A stretch of DNA of 64,000 bases from Bacillota bacterium (GCA_023408815.1 JAEYJO010000001.1:1-64000), one strand, 5' to 3'; numbered from the stretch's first letter, positions 35,404-45,226 are shown. Notes: generated by a model from the sequence alone, not told the origin. A program made the numbers and translations.

Positions 35404-38400
35404 CTATTTCCTGCTGATGCTTATTATAACATTTTCTCCGTTTACATTCCATTCCCTGGAAACTGCAAACGTTTCTCCCGTTACCATTTCATCTGCAAGC
35501 ACCTTTGCTGATATTATGCTCTCATTTTTCTTAACAATACCTGCGATTTTATCATTTCCGTCAATCGATACCCGGATGTGGTCCATAACTTCAAAATCGG
35601 CGTCCTTACGCATCGTCTGGATCTTACTGATCACTTCATATACGAAGCCTTCTTCCATCAGCTCCTCCGTCAGCTCCGTATGAAGCACTACTGTCACCGT
35701 ATTGTCCGCTTCCGATACGTAGCCTTCCTTCTGACTCATCTCTATCAATAAGTCCTCCTTGGAAAGCTCCACTTCCGTACCGCCTATATCGAACTTAAGC
35801 ACTCCCTGTGCATTCAGCTCATCCATTGCCGCATTGCCGTCGAGAGACGCTAATTCCTTCTGGATGCCGCCCAGCTGTTTGCCGTATTTCGGTCCCACCG
35901 TGCGAAGCTGGGGCTTGAAGCTGTAGCTGGTGAACTCCCGCACATCCTCCGTAAAGACTACTTCTTTTACGTTGAGTTCCTCCACGATAATATCCTGGTA
36001 AAACGCTCCCAGCTCGTGAGGCGCTTTTACGAACATCCTTCCGATAGGCTGACGGTTCTTGATATTTGCCGTATTTCTGCAGGCGCGTCCCATAACGACG
36101 ATTTTCAGCACCTCATCCATATCCTCTTCTAATTTCTTATCGATAAAGCTCTCATCTTCTTTCGGAAAATCACACAGATGAATGCTCTCCAGCGCACTCT
36201 TATCAATGCTGCAAACGAGGTTCTTATAAATATCCTCGGTCATGAAAGGAATCATGGGAGCCGCACATTTACTTACGGTAACGAGCGCCGTATAAAGCGT
36301 CATATACGCATTGATCTTATCCTGCTCCATTCCTTTGGCCCAGAAGCGCTCGCGGCTTCTTCTCACATACCAGTTGCTCATATTGTCCACGAAGTCGTCC
36401 AGGGCTCTTGCAGTCTCAGGAATCCTATAAGCATCCATATAAGAATTCACGTCTTTTACCAAAGTATTCAGCTTGGAAAGCAGCCACTTATCCATTACAG
36501 CGAGCTTATCGTATTCCAGAGCGTATTTCGTGGCATCGAAGCTGTCGATATTAGCATACAGCACGAAGAACGCATAGGTATTCCAGAGCGTACCCATGAA
36601 CTTGCGCTGTCCCTCCTGCACCGCCTTGCCGTGGAAGCGGTTGGGAAGCCATGGAGCGGAATTAATATAGAAGTACCACCGGATAGCGTCTGCCCCGTAG
36701 GTCGCCAGAGCATCGAAGGGATCTACCGCATTGCCTTTGGACTTGCTCATCTTCTGACCATTTTCATCCTGAACGTGTCCCAGCACGATTACATTTTCAT
36801 AAGGCGATTTATTAAATAGCAGCGTGGATTCTGCGAGGAGAGAATAGAACCATCCTCTCGTCTGATCCACCGCCTCGCTGATAAACTGAGCCGGAAATTG
36901 TTTCTCAAACAATTCTTTGTTCTCAAAAGGATAATGATGCTGTGCGAAGGGCATCGCGCCGGAATCGAACCAGCAGTCGATCACTTCGGGCACACGTTTC
37001 ATCGTACCGCCGCACTCCGGGCACGGGATGGTGATTTCATCGATGTAAGGTCTGTGCAGCTCCACGGTCTTCGCCTCTTCGTTTCCGCTCATCTGCTCCA
37101 GCTCTTCGCGGCTTCCGATGGCGTGCATCTTACCGCAGCCCTGACATTCCCATACGTTTAAGGGTGTTCCCCAGTAGCGGTTTCTGGATATTCCCCAGTC
37201 CTGGATGTTTTCCAGCCAGTCGCCGAAACGGCCCTTGCCGATGGATTCGGGAATCCAGTTGATCGTATTGTTATTGCGAATCAGATCCTCCTTTACCGCA
37301 GTCATCTTGATGAACCACGACTCACGGGCATAGTAGATGAGCGGAGTATCGCAGCGCCAACAGTGAGGATAACTGTGCTCGAACTTAGGCGCGTCGAACA
37401 ACAGCCCCTTCTTCTCCAAATCCGCCAGAATCATCGAATCGGCTTTTTTGCAGAACACTCCCGCATAGTCCGTCTCCGCCGTCATCTCACCCTTGGAATC
37501 CACCAGCTGTACGAAAGGAAGGTCGTATATCCGCCCTACGTTAGCGTCGTCTTCACCGAAGGCGGGAGCGATATGAACCACGCCGGTACCGTCGGTCAGC
37601 GTAACATAATTGTCGCAGGTCACATAGTGCGCTTTTTTATTCTGCTTCTCACAGATTTCCAGCGCATAGTCGAAAAGGGGTTCGTATTCCTTGTATTCCA
37701 GATCCTTGCCGGTATAAGTCTCCAATATTTCATAGGCCGCAACGTTCTTCTCTTTATCGCCCAGCTTACCCAGCACACTGTCCAAAAGTGCTTCTGCCAT
37801 ATAATAGGTATAGTTGTCTGCCGCCTTCACCTTAACATACGTCTCCGACGGGTTTACGCAAAGCGCCACGTTGGAGGGAAGCGTCCAGGGAGTGGTGGTC
37901 CATGCCAGAATATAAGCGTCTTCACCCTTTACCTTAAAACGCGCCACCGCGGACTTTTCCTTCACATCCTTATATCCCTGCGCCACCTCATGAGAGGAAA
38001 GGGGCGTTCCGCAGCGGGGGCAATAGGGCACGATTTTAAAGCCCTTATATAAAAGCTGTTTATCCCAGATCTGTTTCAGCGCCCACCATTCCGATTCGAT
38101 ATAATCGTCGTGATAGGTGACATACGGATCGTCCATATCCGCCCAGAAGCCTACGGTACCGGAGAAATCCTCCCACATGCCTTTATATTTCCATACGCTT
38201 TCCTTACATTTCGTAATGAAAGGGTCGAGGCCGTATTCTTCAATCTGCTCTTTTCCGTCCAGCCCTAATTCTTTTTCTACCTCCAGCTCCACCGGAAGTC
38301 CGTGGGTATCCCATCCGGCTTTTCTCGGAACCATATACCCCTTCATCGTGCGGTATCTGGGAATCATATCCTTGATAACACGGGTGAGCACATGACCGAT

Positions 38401-38565
38401 ATGAGGCTTGCCGTTTGCCGTGGGCGGACCGTCATAAAAGGTGTAGGTCGGACAGCCTTCGCGGTTCTCCATACTTTTTTCAAATATGCGCTCATCCTTC
38501 CAAAATTTTTCCGTCTGTTTCTCGCGCTCAACGAAATTCAAATTGGTAGATACTTTCTGATACAT
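35404..38565 (-). CDS. ileS: Isoleucyl-tRNA synthetase, eukaryote-like (IleS2) type
   Basis: Charges tRNA-Ile. 1053 residues, class I. The HIGH motif reads KPHIGHVL and the KMSKS motif is QKMSKSKGNAVDP; an editing domain lies between them with TTPWTLPSNVAL and GTGVVHIAPAFGEDD. The length and long C-terminal region suggest the IleS2 type, often less sensitive to mupirocin; that last point is family knowledge, not seen here. The start is set at 38565, with AAAGGATG before it; two other ATGs lie within 30 bases upstream. Expression is controlled by the T-box leader just upstream. Confidence 0.95.
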   Translation of the reverse strand: MYQKVSTNLNFVEREKQTEKFWKDERIFEKSMENREGCPTYTFYDGPPTANGKPHIGHVLTRVIKDMIPRYRTMKGYMVPRKAGWDTHGLPVELEVEKELGLDGKEQIEEYGLDPFITKCKESVWKYKGMWEDFSGTVGFWADMDDPYVTYHDDYIESEWWALKQIWDKQLLYKGFKIVPYCPRCGTPLSSHEVAQGYKDVKEKSAVARFKVKGEDAYILAWTTTPWTLPSNVALCVNPSETYVKVKAADNYTYYMAEALLDSVLGKLGDKEKNVAAYEILETYTGKDLEYKEYEPLFDYALEICEKQNKKAHYVTCDNYVTLTDGTGVVHIAPAFGEDDANVGRIYDLPFVQLVDSKGEMTAETDYAGVFCKKADSMILADLEKKGLLFDAPKFEHSYPHCWRCDTPLIYYARESWFIKMTAVKEDLIRNNNTINWIPESIGKGRFGDWLENIQDWGISRNRYWGTPLNVWECQGCGKMHAIGSREELEQMSGNEEAKTVELHRPYIDEITIPCPECGGTMKRVPEVIDCWFDSGAMPFAQHHYPFENKELFEKQFPAQFISEAVDQTRGWFYSLLAESTLLFNKSPYENVIVLGHVQDENGQKMSKSKGNAVDPFDALATYGADAIRWYFYINSAPWLPNRFHGKAVQEGQRKFMGTLWNTYAFFVLYANIDSFDATKYALEYDKLAVMDKWLLSKLNTLVKDVNSYMDAYRIPETARALDDFVDNMSNWYVRRSRERFWAKGMEQDKINAYMTLYTALVTVSKCAAPMIPFMTEDIYKNLVCSIDKSALESIHLCDFPKEDESFIDKKLEEDMDEVLKIVVMGRACRNTANIKNRQPIGRMFVKAPHELGAFYQDIIVEELNVKEVVFTEDVREFTSYSFKPQLRTVGPKYGKQLGGIQKELASLDGNAAMDELNAQGVLKFDIGGTEVELSKEDLLIEMSQKEGYVSEADNTVTVVLHTELTEELMEEGFVYEVISKIQTMRKDADFEVMDHIRVSIDGNDKIAGIVKKNESIISAKVLADEMVTGETFAVSREWNVNGENVIISISRK

Positions 38566-38635
38566 TCTCTTCATCCTTTCTGAAACAACGAGCAATGCTT
38601 TTCGTGAATTGCTCCTTTGTTAATAAAAACTCATC

Positions 38636-38940
38636 AAAAAAACCCCGTCCTGTAAAAGGACGAGGTCAAACTCCTGCGTTACCACCTGTTACGACATACG
38701 CCCACTGCTGCATTCAATCTTCGCAAAATTATGGGATATATGATTCCTTTTAACGGAAGAAAACCGGCAATACCTACTAAAGCGCTAACGTCCGGCACGT
38801 TTTGTAAATACGTCACCGAATGCTGTTTTGGCATTGCAGCTCGGAAGTGATATTCCGTATCCTCTTACTCGCACCGGCCTCACACCCTTCGCCGGTTCGC
38901 TGTGCCTTTCTTAAGATACTTACTGTCTTCGTCAATGCTT
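38636..38940 (-). promoter_or_regulatory. T-box leader of ileS, Ile specifier
   Basis: Read on the minus strand: a long stem I region (about 38930-38830) contains the specifier ATC (38851-38849) between short stems GGAAT and TTCC, matching isoleucine. The conserved T-box sequence CAGGTGGTAACGCAGG is at 38690-38673. A terminator CCTCGTCC/GGACGGGG (38667-38643) follows and runs into TTTTTTT. Uncharged tRNA-Ile should stabilise the antiterminator and let transcription enter ileS. Confidence 0.88.
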
Positions 38941-39001
38941 TTTTATTTTTATTAAAATTTAATCCATTGATATAAATGAGATTATAAAGCGTGAAACAAA
39001 G

Positions 39002-39049
39002 AATTGTCAAGGGTTAACCGAATGAAATTGTCAAGGGTTAACCGAATGA
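39002..39049. repeat. 24-bp tandem duplication upstream of pncB
   Basis: Two perfect adjacent copies (39002-39025, 39026-39049) of a 24-bp unit beginning AATTGTCAAGGGTTAACC. The unit holds an inverted GGTTAACC. It lies between the ileS leader and the pncB start, in the probable promoter region; a possible -10 is TAGAAT at 39079. Confidence 0.85.
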
Positions 39050-39140
39050 AAGCTATGGCAAATGTGGAAAATATGTGCTAGAATACTTTATAATTTACAA
39101 AAATAGCTTGTCGGACAGTACCGGCGAAATAGGAGGCAGA

Positions 39141-40595
39141 ATGGACAGACAAAATCTGACCTTGCTCACAGACCTTTACGAACTCACTATGATGCAGGGC
39201 TATTTCAAAAACAAAAGCCAAAACGAAACCGTAATCTTTGACGTTTTTTACCGTTCCAATCCCAGCGACGGCGGCTACGCGGTGATGGCTGGCTTGGAGC
39301 AGGTAATTAAATATATTAAGGAACTTCGTTTTTCTCAGGAGGACATCGGCTATCTGGCAGGACTTGGCATTTTCCAGCAGGACTTTCTCGATTATCTGAA
39401 GGATTTTAGATTCACAGGTGATATTTATGCGATTCCCGAGGGAACCGTTATTTTCCCAAGAGAGCCTTTGGTAAAAGTGATCGCACCGATCATGCAGGCA
39501 CAGCTTGTGGAGACGGCTATCTTAAATATCATAAATCATCAAAGCCTTATCGCTACCAAAGCGGCCAGAGTATGCTATGCGGCCAGAGGCGACGGAATCA
39601 TGGAATTCGGTCTTCGTCGTGCACAGGGGCCTGACGCCGGAGTCTACGGCGCGAGAGCCGCTATGATCGGCGGCTGTATTGGTACTTCTAACGTTCTCTG
39701 CGGACAGCTCTTCGACGTTCCCGTAAAAGGAACTCATGCTCATAGCTGGATCATGAGTTTTCCCGACGAATACACCGCTTTCAAGACTTATGCTGAAATG
39801 TATCCTTCCGCTTGTATCCTGCTTGTGGATACTTATGACACTTTAAAATCCGGCGTACCCAACGCCATCCGTGTGTTCAAGGAGATGCGCAAGGCCGGGG
39901 TTCCTCTTTCTTATTACGGAATCCGCTTAGACAGCGGGGATCTCGCATACCTTTCCAAGAAGGCCCGCAAGATGCTGGATGAAGCCGGTTTCCCCGATGC
40001 GGTCATCTCCGCTTCCAACGATTTGGACGAGTTCCTGATCGACAGCCTTAAGGTTCAGGGCGCTTCCATTACCTCATGGGGCGTAGGGACCAGTCTGATT
40101 ACATCCAAGGACTGCCCTGCCTTCGGCGGCGTATATAAACTATCGGCTATCAAGGAAAAGGATGGAACTTTCATTCCAAAAATCAAGCTGTCCGAAAATA
40201 CCGAAAAGGTGACAAATCCGGGAAATAAAAAAATTTGCCGCGTTTACGAAAAGGATTCCGGGAAAATTAAGGCCGATTTAATCTGTCTCGTAGAGGAGAG
40301 CTTTGACGAAGAAGAATCCCTTCTTCTTTTCGATCCTTTGGAACCTTGGAAAAAGACCAGATTATCCGGCGGAAGCTATACGCTGCGGGAAATTATGGTT
40401 CCTGTTTTTCTGGATGGTGAGTGCCGTTATGAATCTCCGAAGGTTATGGATATTCGGGCGTACTGCCAGACAGAATTAGATACCTTATGGGATGAGACAA
40501 GGCGTCTTATTAATCCGCATAAGGTATATGTAGATTTATCCAAAAAGTTATACGATATTAAGATTGATTTGCTCGACCGCATGAGTCAATCATAG
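39141..40595 (+). CDS. pncB: Nicotinate phosphoribosyltransferase
   Basis: Forms nicotinate mononucleotide from nicotinate and PRPP, salvaging NAD. 484 residues; this is the longer Firmicutes-type enzyme. Visible motifs: LLTDLYELTMMQGYF at the N-terminus, the FPREPLVKVIAPIMQAQLVET block, FGLRRAQGPDAGVYGARAAMIGG, the catalytic-loop region VKGTHAHSWIMSFPDE, and the phosphate-binding SWGVGTSLITSKD. The ATG at 39141 follows AGGAGGCAGA directly, so the longer upstream frame is not used. A degV gene follows after 34 bases. The 24-bp tandem duplication lies in its upstream region. Confidence 0.95.
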   Translation: MDRQNLTLLTDLYELTMMQGYFKNKSQNETVIFDVFYRSNPSDGGYAVMAGLEQVIKYIKELRFSQEDIGYLAGLGIFQQDFLDYLKDFRFTGDIYAIPEGTVIFPREPLVKVIAPIMQAQLVETAILNIINHQSLIATKAARVCYAARGDGIMEFGLRRAQGPDAGVYGARAAMIGGCIGTSNVLCGQLFDVPVKGTHAHSWIMSFPDEYTAFKTYAEMYPSACILLVDTYDTLKSGVPNAIRVFKEMRKAGVPLSYYGIRLDSGDLAYLSKKARKMLDEAGFPDAVISASNDLDEFLIDSLKVQGASITSWGVGTSLITSKDCPAFGGVYKLSAIKEKDGTFIPKIKLSENTEKVTNPGNKKICRVYEKDSGKIKADLICLVEESFDEEESLLLFDPLEPWKKTRLSGGSYTLREIMVPVFLDGECRYESPKVMDIRAYCQTELDTLWDETRRLINPHKVYVDLSKKLYDIKIDLLDRMSQS

Positions 40596-40629
40596 CACAT
40601 CAATATGTAACAGAAAGCGAGGAATTCAT

Positions 40630-41511
40630 ATGCTTAGAATAATTACTGACTCCGCTTCGGATTTACCGAAGCGGTACGCGGAGGAGCATAAATTACATGT
40701 TATCCCTACTCCTGTCGTTATCGACGAGGTGGACTATCTGGATGGCAAGACTATTCAGACTGCCGAATTCTATAATATACTGGACGATACGAAACGGGAT
40801 GTACGAACCTACCATATTAACCCCGCCATGTTCGAGGATGCCTTTCTTCCTTATGCGGAGGCCGGGGACAGCGTCATTTATCTTTGCTTTTCCACCGGTA
40901 TCGCAGGTACCTTCAATGCCGCAAATATAGCAAAAACGAGTGTTTTGGAGAAATATCCTGATTTCGATCTGACAATTATCGATTCCAAATGCGCTTCTAT
41001 CGGCTTCGGGCTGCTGGTATCCAAGCTGGTAACCATGCTGGAAAATAATGCTCCAAAAGAAATTCTCATCGAAGCCGCCGACTACTTCATATCCCATATA
41101 CATCATGTCTTTACCGTCCATACTCTCGCCTACCTCATTAAGGGAGGACGCCTTTCCAAATTCAAAGGTACGATTGCGGAGACTTTGGACATGAAGCCTA
41201 TTCTCATCGTGGATAAGACCGGAAGCCTGCAGGTCCTTAAGACGGTCCGGGGCCATAAGAAATCTTTAAGAACGTTAGTAGAATATGTAAAGAATAATAC
41301 ATATGACCTTTCCACCCAAACCATAGCATTCTGCCATGGCGAGGATGAAGAGGCCCTTTCCTTTGTTCTCGGTCTGTCCGAGGAGTTATTACAGCCAAAG
41401 GACAAGCTGATTTCCATCGTCGGCTGCGCCATTGGCGCACATACCGGGCGCGGTATTGTGGGCATTTGCTTTTTCGACGCTTCGGACGATAAATACAAAG
41501 ACTATTTGTAA
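40630..41511 (+). CDS. DegV family fatty-acid-binding protein
   Basis: 293 residues. The DegV fold is marked by the N-terminal IITDSASDLPKRYAEEH, the CFSTGIAGTFNAAN loop, the DSKCASIGFGLLVSKL segment and the YLIKGGRLSKFKG motif. DegV proteins bind one fatty-acid molecule; several act as FakB, presenting the fatty acid to the FakA kinase. FakA is not in the window, so this role is an inference from the family. GCGAGGAATTC precedes the ATG. It is second after pncB on the plus strand, and a strong terminator closes the unit. Confidence 0.9.
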   Translation: MLRIITDSASDLPKRYAEEHKLHVIPTPVVIDEVDYLDGKTIQTAEFYNILDDTKRDVRTYHINPAMFEDAFLPYAEAGDSVIYLCFSTGIAGTFNAANIAKTSVLEKYPDFDLTIIDSKCASIGFGLLVSKLVTMLENNAPKEILIEAADYFISHIHHVFTVHTLAYLIKGGRLSKFKGTIAETLDMKPILIVDKTGSLQVLKTVRGHKKSLRTLVEYVKNNTYDLSTQTIAFCHGEDEEALSFVLGLSEELLQPKDKLISIVGCAIGAHTGRGIVGICFFDASDDKYKDYL

Positions 41512-41512
41512 C

Positions 41513-41575
41513 AGGAAACCTTATCTTGATAAGGAACCTGCGGCGCGCGGCTTTTAGCCGGGCGCCTTTTTGTGT
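41513..41575. terminator. Terminator after degV, with a preceding hairpin
   Basis: GGCGCGCGGC (41542-41551) pairs with GCCGGGCGCC (41557-41566) over a TTTTA loop, then TTTTT. An additional hairpin, CCTTATC-TT-GATAAGG, lies at about 41519-41534. Confidence 0.85.
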
Positions 41576-41649
41576 ATTCGACAGCACATGCTCTATCGGG
41601 ACATGGGCCGTATCATTTTTGTGAAGCAGCGCCTCGTTTCCCGCAAAAT

Positions 41650-42195
41650 TTATTGCTCCATCTGCCTTCCCAGAAAACCCGATGCGGACAGTATGAGCTT
41701 CTGCTCAACCTCTCCCAGTTTCGCTTTTTCATCGTTCTCTACGAGAATTACCGCTCCGATTACGTCTCCTTCGCATATAATGGGGCTGATTGCTTCGTGA
41801 AAAAATTCTTCTCCGCTATCGCTGGATATCGGGATGAAATTGCGGTCACCCTTTGACGCCAGCGCCGTTTCCCGATTATTTATTTTTTCTTCCAGCTCTC
41901 TGCTCAAGGTTTTTCCAAGCAGATTTTTATACCCGCCGGACACTGCGATAATCTGATCTCTGTCGGCGATTAACGCGGTATGCCCGGAAACCTGAGCAAG
42001 ACTCTCTGCATATTGTTTGGCAAAGGTACTCATTTCCCCTATGGGCGAATATTTCTTTAAAATAATTTCTCCTTCTCTGTCCGTAAATATTTCGAGCGGA
42101 TCGCTCTCCCTTATGCGCAGTGTGCGCCTGATCTCCTTGGGTATTACAATACGGCCTAAGTCGTCAATTCTGCGGACTATCCCAGTTGCTTTCAT
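41650..42195 (-). CDS. spoVT: Stage V sporulation protein T
   Basis: A forespore transcription regulator that modulates SigG-dependent genes. 181 residues. The N-terminal AbrB-type swapped-hairpin DNA-binding domain is clear: MKATGIVRRIDDLGRIVIPKEIRRTLRIRESDPLEIFTD. The C-terminal GAF-like domain (about 55-178) includes AESLAQVSGHTALIADRDQIIAVSGG and VIGAVILVENDEKAKLGEVEQKLI. The whole length and order match SpoVT, not AbrB. GGAGGAAACAGAAT precedes the ATG. It is a single gene facing degV, with a chemoreceptor gene upstream. Confidence 0.95.
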   Translation of the reverse strand: MKATGIVRRIDDLGRIVIPKEIRRTLRIRESDPLEIFTDREGEIILKKYSPIGEMSTFAKQYAESLAQVSGHTALIADRDQIIAVSGGYKNLLGKTLSRELEEKINNRETALASKGDRNFIPISSDSGEEFFHEAISPIICEGDVIGAVILVENDEKAKLGEVEQKLILSASGFLGRQMEQ

Positions 42196-42307
42196 ATTCT
42201 GTTTCCTCCATTTTCGAAATATTTCAGTCTTTTCGCTGTCATCCTTCTCTAACCAGAGAATCTACAGCGATGTGTTGCTAGTATTTGTAAATGGTGGATT
42301 ATTATAC

Positions 42308-44032
42308 CTAAATTTTTTCAAAAACACGCACTTCAGACTGTAACTCTTCTCCAACGATTTTACTCTCTTTCGTCTTATCCGTTATCAATGTAATAGAAGA
42401 TACCAAATCGCTGGTCAGCGCTGCGGTATCGGTAATTCCCTTTGCACTTTCGTCAATGGTACTGGTGATTTCGCTGATTCCATCGTTCATCTCGCCCATA
42501 GTCGTTTCCAAACCGGAGGCGCTGCTTAAAAACTCCTCCATAATCTCGTTCAGCCGCTTGGAATCCACGCTGTATTTCTCTAATATCCTTACGAAATTAT
42601 CGTAATCCGTAAGAATGCTCGTATCTACATAGTCCAGTATCCTCTTGGAATTGTCGGCCAGCTTCTCTACGCTTTCGGTGACCAGATTGCTGATGTTCTG
42701 GATATTATTCGCCGTACTCCTGCTGTTTTCCGCAAGACTTCTGATTTCATCCGCAACCACCGCAAATCCTTTTCCCACATCGCCGGCTCTCGCGGCCTCT
42801 ATGGATGCATTTAATGCAAGCAAATTGGTCTGAGAAGAAATATTGAGAATTTCATTCGTCAGCTCCTGAATCTTTATGACAGATTTGCTCTTCTCGATAG
42901 AAGTGCTTAGTCCCTCCTTCAGCTCGGTTACGATGTCGTTGGTGTTTTGCTTGGAATTCTCCGCGCTCTCACTGAATTCTTTGGAACGGATTTCTATATC
43001 CTGAGACAAATTTTTCCCGTCTTTTACCTGGATATTCATATATTTAATGGCATCAAAAATTTGATTTACACCGCTGCTAAGCTGTACCGAGGTGGCCGAT
43101 ACCTCCTCCATTCCTGCCGCGAGCTGCTGCATCGTTGCAGAAAAATCGTTCACGCTCTGTTCGGACTCCGAGACCTGATCCAAAACAATTTCCACCGATT
43201 CACCGATAGATACGGATTTCAACTGGATTTTCTGCATAATAGATTCCAGTTTGTCCAAAAACGTATTGATTCCAAATACTAAGCTTCCGATTTCATCTCT
43301 ATTGCGGGTAACCAGCCGCTTCGTTAAATCGCCTTTTCCTTCCTCTATTTCTGAAATGATTTCATTTAATTGACTGTCTGCCGACTTAATAGGCCTTATA
43401 ATCGCTATCAGTGTAACGACTACGATGACTGCCCCCAGAAGAAGAATAAAAGCAATAATGCCATAATTGAGCACAGTGGAAAACTGATATTGCGCATTGA
43501 GCATATCCGAAGCTGCCACCACCTCTGTACGAATCAATGTATACAAATCTCCATAGGCATTGTCCAGCTGTATTGCCGCTTCGTCCATTTCCGTATTCTG
43601 AGCCGCCATATCCTCCATACCGCCTAATGCATCGCCCGCCTCCTGCTGCGCCGTATCAGGCATCATCCTTCCCATCTGGCTGGCCGCCTGCACATATGCC
43701 GTATACGCCTCCTGGTAAATATGAAGAGCAGACATGATCTCCTCATTATCAAATACGGACAGTACTTCCTCCAGCTCCTCAAACGCCGTCGCCGCCTCCT
43801 CCGCTTCGCTGTTGCTGTCCTCGGACGAACTGTTAACGAACTTCTGTACCCTCTCCACACTCCTCGCCGTATTGAAAAGCAGTGTAACCGCGTCCATATT
43901 ATCATTGGCGATGATCTGCGCCTTTTCGTTCATATTCCTAATTAAAAATGTACTGGTAATGCTGCCCGCCAGACCCGTAAGCAGCAATATGGCTACTAAA
44001 CCGAGAATTTTAACGCCTATACTCTTTCGCAT
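42308..44032 (-). CDS. Methyl-accepting chemotaxis protein, four-helix-bundle sensor type
   Basis: 574 residues. An N-terminal membrane helix (about 8-30), a compact helical periplasmic-type sensor (about 31-185, 4HB-like), a second helix (about 188-210), HAMP (about 211-265) and a cytoplasmic helical signalling domain. The tip reads [38 protein letters not shown]. Ligand unknown. It differs from the chemoreceptor at 14147 in its much smaller sensor. AAGGAGAACAATTC precedes the ATG. It is upstream of spoVT on the same strand, about 110 bases away; no other chemotaxis gene is nearby. Confidence 0.92.
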   Translation of the reverse strand: MRKSIGVKILGLVAILLLTGLAGSITSTFLIRNMNEKAQIIANDNMDAVTLLFNTARSVERVQKFVNSSSEDSNSEAEEAATAFEELEEVLSVFDNEEIMSALHIYQEAYTAYVQAASQMGRMMPDTAQQEAGDALGGMEDMAAQNTEMDEAAIQLDNAYGDLYTLIRTEVVAASDMLNAQYQFSTVLNYGIIAFILLLGAVIVVVTLIAIIRPIKSADSQLNEIISEIEEGKGDLTKRLVTRNRDEIGSLVFGINTFLDKLESIMQKIQLKSVSIGESVEIVLDQVSESEQSVNDFSATMQQLAAGMEEVSATSVQLSSGVNQIFDAIKYMNIQVKDGKNLSQDIEIRSKEFSESAENSKQNTNDIVTELKEGLSTSIEKSKSVIKIQELTNEILNISSQTNLLALNASIEAARAGDVGKGFAVVADEIRSLAENSRSTANNIQNISNLVTESVEKLADNSKRILDYVDTSILTDYDNFVRILEKYSVDSKRLNEIMEEFLSSASGLETTMGEMNDGISEITSTIDESAKGITDTAALTSDLVSSITLITDKTKESKIVGEELQSEVRVFEKI

Positions 44033-44155
44033 GAATTGTTCTCCTTCTTATAATTTGTATCTTATTTAATCACTTTTTTGTGAAAGAAATATGATACCTT
44101 CATGAAAGGTTTGTGAAAAAGTATCCGTTATCCCCGATTATTCTTATACCCGTTT

Positions 44156-44512
44156 CTATCCCAGCTTATCCATCCACTCCGCTTCCTTAAAGCCCACCAA
44201 AACAAAGTCTTCACCAACCACAACCGGCCTCTTCACGAGCATTCCGTCTGTAGAAAGAAGAGCATATTTCTCTTCCAGGGTCATACCCGGAAGCTTATCC
44301 TTCAACTGCAATTCCTTATACAAATTCCCGCTCGTATTAAAAAAGCTCTTTATATCCTTTCCGCTTCTCTCATGCCACTCCTTCAACTCCGCCGCAGTAG
44401 GATTATCCTCCTTAATATGCCTGTCTATGTAAGCAATTTCATGAGCCTTCAGCCACTCTCCCGCCTTTTTGCAAGTACTGCATTTCGGATATTCTACAAA
44501 TAGGACCTTCAT
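44156..44512 (-). CDS. Spx/ArsC-family thioredoxin-fold protein
   Basis: 118 residues with the ArsC/Spx fold. The motif CSTCKKAGEWL (Cys at about 11 and 14, CxxC) is Spx- or YusI/MgsR-like; ArsC proper has only the first Cys. The rest (YIDRHIKEDNPTAAELKEWHERSG, IKSFFNTSGNLYKEL, MLVKRPVVVGEDFVLVGFKEAEW) is diagnostic for the family, with Arg in the KRP motif. It could be a thiol-sensing transcription modulator acting on RNA polymerase or a reductase; the sequence does not decide. AAGAGGTATGTT precedes the ATG. It is divergent from the padR operon, with a 370-base region between them. Confidence 0.88.
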   Translation of the reverse strand: MKVLFVEYPKCSTCKKAGEWLKAHEIAYIDRHIKEDNPTAAELKEWHERSGKDIKSFFNTSGNLYKELQLKDKLPGMTLEEKYALLSTDGMLVKRPVVVGEDFVLVGFKEAEWMDKLG

Positions 44513-44548
44513 AACATACCTCTTTTCTAAATTTTAGTTTATAAATTT

Positions 44549-44606
44549 ACTACCATCGTTTGACAAGATCTTATCCGACCGTGTGTGACCTTGTCAAACA
44601 ATGGTA
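44549..44606. repeat. 56-bp hairpin repeat H, copy 1
   Basis: An intergenic stem-loop beginning TACCATCGTTTGACAAG and ending CTTGTCAAACAATGGTA. It aligns without gaps to the copy at about 57509-57564. At stem position 9/48 the pair is T-A here and A-T there. It lies between divergent genes. No other gene is visible in 44513-44884; the rest is AT-rich promoter DNA. Confidence 0.8.
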
Positions 44607-44741
44607 CCGTTTTCTTCTATAATATTATCACACGATTGCAGCCTTCATACAATATCTCATTTTACATTGCTTTTCAAATTTAGCATCTTCCAAATATAAA
44701 TTTTATAATTATATTTTCCAATGGTTTTCATTTATAAACAT

Positions 44742-44780
44742 ATATATTGACAATATATATTATACAATATATAATATACA
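44742..44780 (+). promoter_or_regulatory. Consensus promoter with palindromic operators for the padR operon
   Basis: TTGACA (44747-44752), exactly 17 bases, TATAAT (44770-44775). The -35 lies in the perfect palindrome ATATATTGACAATATAT (44742-44758), and the -10 is in the inverted repeat TATTATA-CAATA-TATAATA. Such overlap fits autorepression by the PadR protein encoded next; binding is inferred, not shown. Confidence 0.7.
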
Positions 44781-44884
44781 TAATAATTATATATATAAAA
44801 AATAGAGTTATCGGCCTTGGCTTTTTCAGCACCTTCGTGATTTCAAGTGCATATTTAAAATCCATACCGAAGAAAGGAGTTCAC

Positions 44885-45226
44885 ATGATATATCCAATCA
44901 GTGCCCCCTTGCTGGACTTTCTCCTCCTCTCTATCGTCCGGCAGCAAGACAGCTACGGTTACCAGATCAGCCAGCAATTAAAAAGCGTATCCAATATGAA
45001 GGATTCTACGCTTTACCCTATACTCCGCCGCCTTTCCGACAACGATTTCGTCATTACCTATGATCAGCCTTTCCAAGGCCGCAATCGCAAATATTACCGT
45101 ATAACCGAGGCAGGGGAAAACCAATGGCAATATCTGAAAAGCGAATGGCAGCTACATATCGCCGCCATAGAAGAAATCATAAATGAGAAAAATACCCTCC
45201 AAGAGGGAGGAAATAACGTTGAATAA
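44885..45226 (+). CDS. PadR-family transcriptional regulator
   Basis: 113 residues, the short PadR form. The winged helix shows LDFLLLSIVRQQDSYGYQISQQLKS, the recognition-helix part STLYPILRRLSDNDFV, and the wing YDQPFQGRNRKYYRITEAGENQW, followed by a dimerisation helix. The ATG at 44885 follows AAAGGAGTTCAC; the frame is open upstream but runs through the promoter. It is the first gene of padR-DUF1700-DUF4097. Its stop overlaps the TTG that opens the leader element of the next gene, so coupling is likely. Members usually repress their own operon, and many respond to envelope stress or drugs. Confidence 0.9.
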   Translation: MIYPISAPLLDFLLLSIVRQQDSYGYQISQQLKSVSNMKDSTLYPILRRLSDNDFVITYDQPFQGRNRKYYRITEAGENQWQYLKSEWQLHIAAIEEIINEKNTLQEGGNNVE

